A DNA stretch of 27,880 nt from a virus, in IMG/VR virus record IMGVR_UViG_3300031952_000108, positions 1 to 27,880 of that record; one strand, written 5' to 3'. This document shows, piece by piece, positions 23,664-27,880 of the stretch. The notes under the pieces were generated by a model. The model saw nothing but the letters and a program-made list of their open reading frames with translations, ran no database searches and was not told the origin of the DNA. A program made the position numbers and the translations under genes. Numbering within the stretch: the first letter of the stretch is position 1; the number at the start of each line of letters is the position of its first letter.

Positions 23664-24860
23664 ATGGCAAACGTAGTGGTTGCACGGTCCACCTACCAGG
23701 CCATCACAGGTGAGGGAATCCAGGTAAGGGAAATCGGAGACCGTATTGCCCTCCTGGACAGGGATGTAACCCCTCTTCTCGTGATGTCCATCAACGCCAA
23801 GCGCAAGAAACCCTCCAAGAGTCCCCGCATCGAGCAGATTGAAGACGATGTGCGTGGTCTGTGGGACTACCACGCCAGCAATGCGACCATCAGTTCGGTT
23901 GCCACGGGCATCCTGGTCAGTGACGGGACGCTGTTTGCCGTGGGCGACTTGGTGGCCGTCCAGAAAGCGAATTCCAGTTCCGCAGCCGAGGAAATCGTCC
24001 GCGTGACGGCAATCAGTTCCAACACTCTGACCGTTACCCGTAGCATCGGTGGTGCCGGGCAGGACAGCATCAATGTGACTCAGGCTCTGCGCATCATCGG
24101 TTCGGCATTCGCGGAAGGGGCGGCGCTGGGGTCTGTCCGTTCGACCACCAAGACCACCATCACCTCCTACACGCAGATCTTCCGGGAGCCAATCCAAATC
24201 ACGGGCACCATGCAGGCCACGGAAGTCTACGGCGAGCCTGATGAGGAATACCAGATTGCCAAGGCCCAGATCGAGCTGAAGAAGCAGATCGAGGCTGCGG
24301 GACTCTGGGGCAGGGCTTCGGAAAGTCTTGCGGCTCCTGCGAGCGTGCGCACCACGATGGGGTTCAAGTCGCGCGTCAGCACGAACGTCAACGACATGGC
24401 GACGACTGCCACCCTGACGAAGTGGAACACCGTGTCGGAGACTGCCTTCCGGTACAGCCAGCACCGCAAGTTGCTCATTGCTGCGCCGGCAGTCCATTCA
24501 GGGATCAACTACTTCGCGCAGAACGCCCTGAAGACTGAAGTGGAAAGCACCGTCTTTGGTGTCAACATCAAGCGGTTCATGTTGCCGCACGGCGAGTTGC
24601 TCCTGGCTCCGAACTGGCTGATGGAGGCGGGGGTTGCGTCACAGGCCGGGTACAACGATGAGTTCTACATCATTGACCTGGAAGCTGTGACTCTCTTCTA
24701 CCTCAACGGCAACGGCGTCAACCGTGACGTGGCGCTCTACAGGGACGTGGTCAAGGCTGGGGCGGACGCCACCACCCACGAAGTCCGGGGCGAACTCGCG
24801 TGGATCGTCGTGAACGAGAAGAAGCATAGCAGAGGTTTTAATTGCTCTGCTTATGCGTGA
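23664..24860 (+). CDS. Major capsid protein (DUF5309/SU10-like)
   Basis: The product has 398 residues, a usual length for the family. The sequence fits the HK97-fold DUF5309 / SU10-type group: an N-terminal arm (QVREIGDRIALLDRDVTPLL), YTQIFREPIQITGTMQA, then the spine-like helix (EEYQIAKAQIELKKQIEAAGLWGR) and RTTMGFKSRV, a conserved peptide in this group. A beta-rich insert at about residues 75-140 (TGILVSDGTLFAVGDLVAVQ) is the variable surface domain. GGAGA is upstream of ATG 23664. A strong hairpin terminator follows. It forms the icosahedral shell with the scaffold just before it. Confidence 0.88.
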   Translation: MANVVVARSTYQAITGEGIQVREIGDRIALLDRDVTPLLVMSINAKRKKPSKSPRIEQIEDDVRGLWDYHASNATISSVATGILVSDGTLFAVGDLVAVQKANSSSAAEEIVRVTAISSNTLTVTRSIGGAGQDSINVTQALRIIGSAFAEGAALGSVRSTTKTTITSYTQIFREPIQITGTMQATEVYGEPDEEYQIAKAQIELKKQIEAAGLWGRASESLAAPASVRTTMGFKSRVSTNVNDMATTATLTKWNTVSETAFRYSQHRKLLIAAPAVHSGINYFAQNALKTEVESTVFGVNIKRFMLPHGELLLAPNWLMEAGVASQAGYNDEFYIIDLEAVTLFYLNGNGVNRDVALYRDVVKAGADATTHEVRGELAWIVVNEKKHSRGFNCSAYA

Positions 24861-24925
24861 AACGGCGTTGCCACGGTACGCGTGAACCTCCGATTTGTGA
24901 GACCTCGCGGCTCGGGAACATCGGT

Positions 24926-24963
24926 CGGAGGGCGATTCCAACGCCCTCCGGCCTTTCCTGGCC
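24926..24963 (+). terminator. Rho-independent-type terminator after the capsid gene
   Basis: A perfect 9-bp G+C-rich inverted repeat CGGAGGGCG / CGCCCTCCG (24926-24934 and 24942-24950) has a 7-nt loop, and a smaller GGCC-TTTCCT-GGCC hairpin (24950-24963) follows. The downstream T-run is weak (TTTCCT), so termination may be partial; high capsid expression with read-through would fit. The 123-nt gap 24861-24983 contains no other gene, though a further CCGAT/ATCGG pair (24890-24894, 24920-24924) is present. Confidence 0.65.
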
Positions 24964-24983
24964 CTTGAGGTCACGGGAGTCTT

Positions 24984-25466
24984 ATGGGTACTCGCAGAAA
25001 GTGGAAATGCACGACGTGCGATGAAGAGTTTTTGACTGGCCAGTGGTTCGGGTGTTGTGGCGAGGAAGGCCGGAAGCACTCGGTGGCACCGAAAAAGTAC
25101 TGGAGTGCCGACAGCCTCGGCCTTGTAATTCACTGGAAGGCCGACCAAACGGTCCCTGCCGCCGAGGGCAAGGGTGCGGTTATCCGCATCCCCGGCGCCC
25201 ACGCCAGTTTCCTCGCCGGTCGCTATACCTCGACGGATGCAGAGGAGCAGGAAACTCTCGACCGCAATCCGTCGCTCTGCACCGAAGATGAATTCGTTGC
25301 CAAACGCCTGTCTCCAGAAATCCGGGCTCAACGGGCGACCACGAAAGTGACCGAGATGCAGACGCTCCTCGATGAGCAGCAAGCGGAACTGGTAAAGCTG
25401 AGGGCGGAAAAGGCGAGTTCGGCGGGAGATGCCGGTGGCGGAGAAAAGCTCGGTCGAAAGCACTGA
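24984..25466 (+). CDS. Zinc-ribbon protein with helical tail
   Basis: The product has 160 residues. The N terminus is a zinc ribbon: WKCTTC (Cys9, Cys12) and FGCCGEEGRKH with two more Cys and a His, residues about 22-35. The middle is beta-rich (GKGAVIRIPGAHASFLAGRY), and the C-terminal 50 residues form a predicted coiled coil (KVTEMQTLLDEQQAELVKLR). GGGAG is 5 nt before the ATG. It is the first gene after the capsid terminator and precedes another zinc-ribbon gene. Possibly a head-completion or DNA-binding protein; not recognised as a known family. Confidence 0.65.
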   Translation: MGTRRKWKCTTCDEEFLTGQWFGCCGEEGRKHSVAPKKYWSADSLGLVIHWKADQTVPAAEGKGAVIRIPGAHASFLAGRYTSTDAEEQETLDRNPSLCTEDEFVAKRLSPEIRAQRATTKVTEMQTLLDEQQAELVKLRAEKASSAGDAGGGEKLGRKH

Positions 25467-25656
25467 CCGAGAAATCTGCCCGAAGTGCGGGAACGAGACG
25501 GGCATCGGTCTGTGGCCGTGGTGTCCACACGGTCAACCGCATTTCCATGTTCATTCGGGCAGAATCATTTGGCTTGGGAGTCAGGTGTACGGAAAGAAGA
25601 AACTACTCTCTGACGAGCTGCGGGCGGACACGGAAGCTGACATGGTAGGTGGATAG
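25429..25656 (+). CDS. Small zinc-ribbon/HxH protein
   Basis: The product has 75 residues with CPKCGNETGIGLWPWCPHG near residues 17-35 and then QPHFHVH, giving Cys and His ligands for one or two zinc ions. It overlaps the previous gene by 38 nt and ends one codon before the glycosyltransferase ATG (TAGATG). If translation uses GTG 25435, the GGGAG spacing is better than for ATG 25429. Role unknown; the two adjacent metal-binding proteins may work together. Confidence 0.6.
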   Translation: MPVAEKSSVESTDREICPKCGNETGIGLWPWCPHGQPHFHVHSGRIIWLGSQVYGKKKLLSDELRADTEADMVGG

Positions 25657-26478
25657 ATGGCCGTGGTCGATATCCTGGTACCCCAGTACCGGCTCCCCCA
25701 GCCGCTTATGTGGGAAGCTACAAACCAGATGATGGCGTTCTCCGCCTGCAAATGCACGATGAGGGCCATTCAGACGGCGCACCTTTCGAAGGGTCGCGTC
25801 GACCCGCGTGAAATCCATCATCCATCGGAATGCCCGAAGGGAAAACACGACATCTTCATGCCGCCGCGCCTGTCCTCTTCCGTGATTCACTGGACGAGGA
25901 ACGTGCTCTTGGAGCAACGCCGACCGAACTGCGATTATGTTCTCTTCATGGATGACGACATCGTCCCCGAGCCGGATTATCTCGACCGACTTCTAGCGCA
26001 CAAAAAGGACATCGTCGGCGGACTCTGCACGCAGCGTCAGGACCCACCCAGGCCGACGATTCGGCAGTGGATGGAGGAAACCCAGAACTACGGGGCGCTG
26101 ATCGAGTGGCCGCACGGAGGTCTTATCGAGGTGGACGCGATAGGGACTGGGTTTCTGCTTCTCAGCCGAAGGGTGATTGAAGACGTTGCCCGCGCCTACC
26201 ACCCCAAGGAATACGCCAAAGACGGAAGAGGGTGGTGGTTTCGATTCAAATGGGGACCACTGGGCGGCGAGTTTGGAGAGGATATTTCGTTTTCGTGGAA
26301 GGCCCAGCGCATCGGGTTTCAGATCTACTGCGACACTTCAGTGACGCCGGGGCATGTCGGGGATTACCCATACTCAATCAAGGACTTCTTCGAGCACCAA
26401 AAAGCCTACATCGAAGGGGTCGTCGGATTAACCGAAGAGGCGAAAGCCGTTCGAACTCTGAAAGCGACGGGGGCGTAG
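25657..26478 (+). CDS. GT-A (family 2-like) glycosyltransferase
   Basis: The product has 273 residues. The DxD-type metal and nucleotide-sugar site is LFMDDDIVPEPDYLD (Asp99-101), followed by KKDIVGGL, DAIGTGFLLLSRRV and EDISFSWKAQRIGF with a final TPGHVG, the usual GT-A order (DxD, GTG, ED, HxG). A CKC / ECPKGKH cluster near residues 31-64 could bind zinc and is unusual. The ATG abuts the previous stop. It lies in the head module rather than in the cassette with the CgeB-like enzyme, and may glycosylate capsid or tail proteins or a host surface sugar. Enzyme class is clear; acceptor and donor are not. Confidence 0.85.
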   Translation: MAVVDILVPQYRLPQPLMWEATNQMMAFSACKCTMRAIQTAHLSKGRVDPREIHHPSECPKGKHDIFMPPRLSSSVIHWTRNVLLEQRRPNCDYVLFMDDDIVPEPDYLDRLLAHKKDIVGGLCTQRQDPPRPTIRQWMEETQNYGALIEWPHGGLIEVDAIGTGFLLLSRRVIEDVARAYHPKEYAKDGRGWWFRFKWGPLGGEFGEDISFSWKAQRIGFQIYCDTSVTPGHVGDYPYSIKDFFEHQKAYIEGVVGLTEEAKAVRTLKATGA

Positions 26479-26480
26479 AG

Positions 26481-27167
26481 TTGGCCTACACGAAGCAACA
26501 GATTATTGACCTCGCTACCGAACTCGCCGAAGGGCGTGGGATTAAGTTGAATCTCAAGGCCTGGCTAGACCTAGAAATCTCTCAGATCATCCAGGAGAAG
26601 CGGTACTGGTGGCGCCGCAAGGTGGCGACGGTGGACTCCGTGGTGGGGACGTCCGAGTACGACCTGTCGAAGGCTGGCTTGGACGAAGCAGATGACCTTG
26701 AGCAAATCATCTCAGTGTACCGACTGAATGCGGACGGCAGTGCGGACAAACTCTACTTCGAGGGTGACGAAGACAACGTCCAGGCATTTCTGGCTGACAC
26801 CACGCAGGGGGAACCGAGTGTGTACTTCCCCTATCCTGGAGCACCGCTAACCCTGTGCCTGAAGATGAATCCCGACGCGGTGGCAACTTACCAGATAACG
26901 TACTGGGCGGGATTCAACATCCACGGCGATGTCTCGGACGATGAAATCCCCCTCATCCCACCGACATACCACAACGTCCCACTCTTGGCCCTGATCCGGC
27001 GGGTTTACCTACACCTGTTTGGCCAGAAGGATTCTCGATTTGTGGTGGCCGACAGGGACTTCGAGCGCGCCTTGGAGAGGTTAAAGGCGTTTAACTCGCC
27101 ATCTCAGGAGGCTGTGACTGAACTTCGCACATCTGACTCCGATGCGACTGTGAGGAGTACGAACTGA
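26481..27167 (+). CDS. Head-tail adaptor protein
   Basis: The product has 228 residues from TTG 26481. The order of elements matches phage adaptor proteins that bind below the portal: an N-terminal helix (TKQQIIDLATELAE), KRYWWRRKVATVDS followed by a GTSEYDLSK turn, a central beta part (YQITYWAGFN) and a C-terminal helical region (VPLLALIRRVYLHLFG, ERALERLKAF). The position after the head genes and before the probable tail protein supports it. The frame is open upstream to 26232 but only as overlap with the glycosyltransferase. No strong ribosome-binding site; coupling to the upstream stop is likely. Confidence 0.65.
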   Translation: MAYTKQQIIDLATELAEGRGIKLNLKAWLDLEISQIIQEKRYWWRRKVATVDSVVGTSEYDLSKAGLDEADDLEQIISVYRLNADGSADKLYFEGDEDNVQAFLADTTQGEPSVYFPYPGAPLTLCLKMNPDAVATYQITYWAGFNIHGDVSDDEIPLIPPTYHNVPLLALIRRVYLHLFGQKDSRFVVADRDFERALERLKAFNSPSQEAVTELRTSDSDATVRSTN

Positions 27168-27451
27168 TGGAGGCCGTTTTCGTTCATCAGGACCATCTGC
27201 ACACGAACGTTGTTCCGGTCCGCAAGCACCATCCCGAGGCCTACCGGTTTGGAGGTCGAGGAATGGGATGCGGGTCCGGGGCATGGCCGAAATCGTACTG
27301 GCTGAAGTTCCACACGGATGGGTTCCACGAGTTCTTTGTCGAGGTCTGCGACCGGGAACTGGTCATAAGCGATGAACTGGCTCAGACATTTCCGCTGGTA
27401 GCCGAGGCGGTCGGGATGGATGCGACACCAGTTCCGAGTGCGCCGAGTTGA
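27167..27451 (+). CDS. Small hypothetical protein
   Basis: The product has 94 residues, His- and Gly-rich at the start (FVHQDHLHTN, GGRGMGCGSG) and then WLKFHTDGFHEFFVEVCDREL. It starts within the stop of the adaptor gene (TGATGG), indicating translational coupling. The end is Pro/Ser-rich. No family is recognised. A minor tail or connector role is suggested only by position. Confidence 0.6.
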   Translation: MEAVFVHQDHLHTNVVPVRKHHPEAYRFGGRGMGCGSGAWPKSYWLKFHTDGFHEFFVEVCDRELVISDELAQTFPLVAEAVGMDATPVPSAPS

Positions 27452-27458
27452 GGTCTAG

Positions 27459-27880
27459 GTGCCCACGGGTAGAGTTGTAGAAGCCTTCGCGTTTGGTGGG
27501 GTTGACTCGCGGTCGAATCCGCTGGCCATGCCACCGGGTAAGTGTCTCCGGTCGGTGAATTGGGTTAGGGCGGAAGCCGGGTACCTGAAACTGAGACATG
27601 GGTATTCGAACGTCACGATGTCAACCGTCAGCGCAGTCTCGATTCATTCCGCCGTAGCGATCCAGCAGTTGAAGACCTCGCTCTGGGAGCGAAGGATTCT
27701 GTTCGGCCAGGGGAACGCCGTCAAGGCACTCGAACTTGGGGCGGTCGGGACCGTCACCGGCATCACAACAATGCCGTCAACCTTGTCGTGGGGGTCATTT
27801 CTCCTCGACAACCTGTTTTTCTGGGGCACGGGATGGTCTAGCGTGAAGTCCTTTGACGGAACCACCGCTAGGTTCGCGGG
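27459..27880 (+). CDS. Probable tail (beta-propeller/nozzle-like) protein, 3' truncated
   Basis: From GTG 27459 the frame stays open to the window edge (140 codons seen). TGAGG is 5 nt before the GTG. The opening VEAFAFGGVDSRSNPLAMPP is followed by GKCLRSVNWVRAEAGYLKLR, which resembles the start of podovirus tail-nozzle or beta-propeller proteins (N-terminal segment, Pro-Leu, then an NW-containing strand and a basic GY patch). Further on, the WGSFLLDNLFFWGT and SFDGTT peptides fit a repetitive beta-propeller. The C terminus is not in the window, so length and exact identity cannot be judged. Confidence 0.6.
   Translation, partial: MPTGRVVEAFAFGGVDSRSNPLAMPPGKCLRSVNWVRAEAGYLKLRHGYSNVTMSTVSAVSIHSAVAIQQLKTSLWERRILFGQGNAVKALELGAVGTVTGITTMPSTLSWGSFLLDNLFFWGTGWSSVKSFDGTTARFA

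Noticed and set aside
23265-24497. 410-aa open frame on the minus strand opposite the capsid gene
   Set aside because: Shadow of scaffold and capsid codon bias; product is Arg/Gly/His-rich with no domain.
27459-27535. tRNA-like GGTCGAATCC motif
   Set aside because: No acceptor stem or anticodon arm of correct size, and the span is in-frame coding sequence of the tail gene.

Overview
The window is part of a tailed bacteriophage genome (Caudoviricetes). It is G+C-rich, every credible gene is on the + strand, and genes are packed with 1-30 nt overlaps (ATGA, TGATG, TAATG junctions). Hallmarks are a large terminase (split, and cut by the left edge), portal protein, scaffold, an SU10/DUF5309-like major capsid protein, a head-tail adaptor and the start of a probable tail protein cut by the right edge. 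The phage is most likely podovirus-like. The host cannot be named. Signal peptides with AxA|Q-type cleavage sites and one lipobox point to a bacterium with a conventional Sec pathway, most simply a Gram-negative one.

Layout: (1) 1-1200, terminase large subunit in two pieces separated by two in-frame stops. (2) 1183-1362, a short candidate structured RNA flanked by a 16-bp direct repeat. (3) 1364-3409, three small or exported proteins. (4) 3420-6100, portal and two small genes. (5) 6114-16924, about 11 kb of receptor-interaction genes: a beta-helix tailspike, an HNH endonuclease insertion, several fibre-like proteins with internal repeats, and a 1173-aa multidomain possible glycoside hydrolase. 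Nearly all proteins here start with a signal peptide or membrane segment and carry close cysteine pairs. (6) 16970-18062, a 27-aa ChaB-like stub, a membrane-anchored HExxH metallopeptidase and two small unknowns. (7) 18062-22380, a coupled modification cassette: CgeB-like glycosyltransferase, sugar-nucleotide epimerase/dehydratase, a small Cys-rich protein, two paralogous methyltransferases and a PP-loop (PAPS-reductase-like) ATPase. (8) 22438-27880, scaffold, capsid, terminator, two zinc-ribbon proteins, a GT-A glycosyltransferase, head-tail adaptor, an unknown protein and the start of a tail protein.

The terminase/portal and scaffold/capsid genes that usually sit together are separated by about 17 kb of fibre and sugar-modification genes. 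The glycan cassette is in line with the structural genes and would be expressed with them, so modification of the virion, or of a host surface glycan late in infection, is a reasonable but unproven reading.

Three small units (the RNA-like element, the HNH gene, the 62-aa Cys-rich gene) each sit at a stop/start junction that appears twice, once on each side. This suggests a repeated mode of gene insertion that duplicates the translational-coupling junction. That pattern, and the series of exported virion-type proteins, are the most unusual signals in the window.
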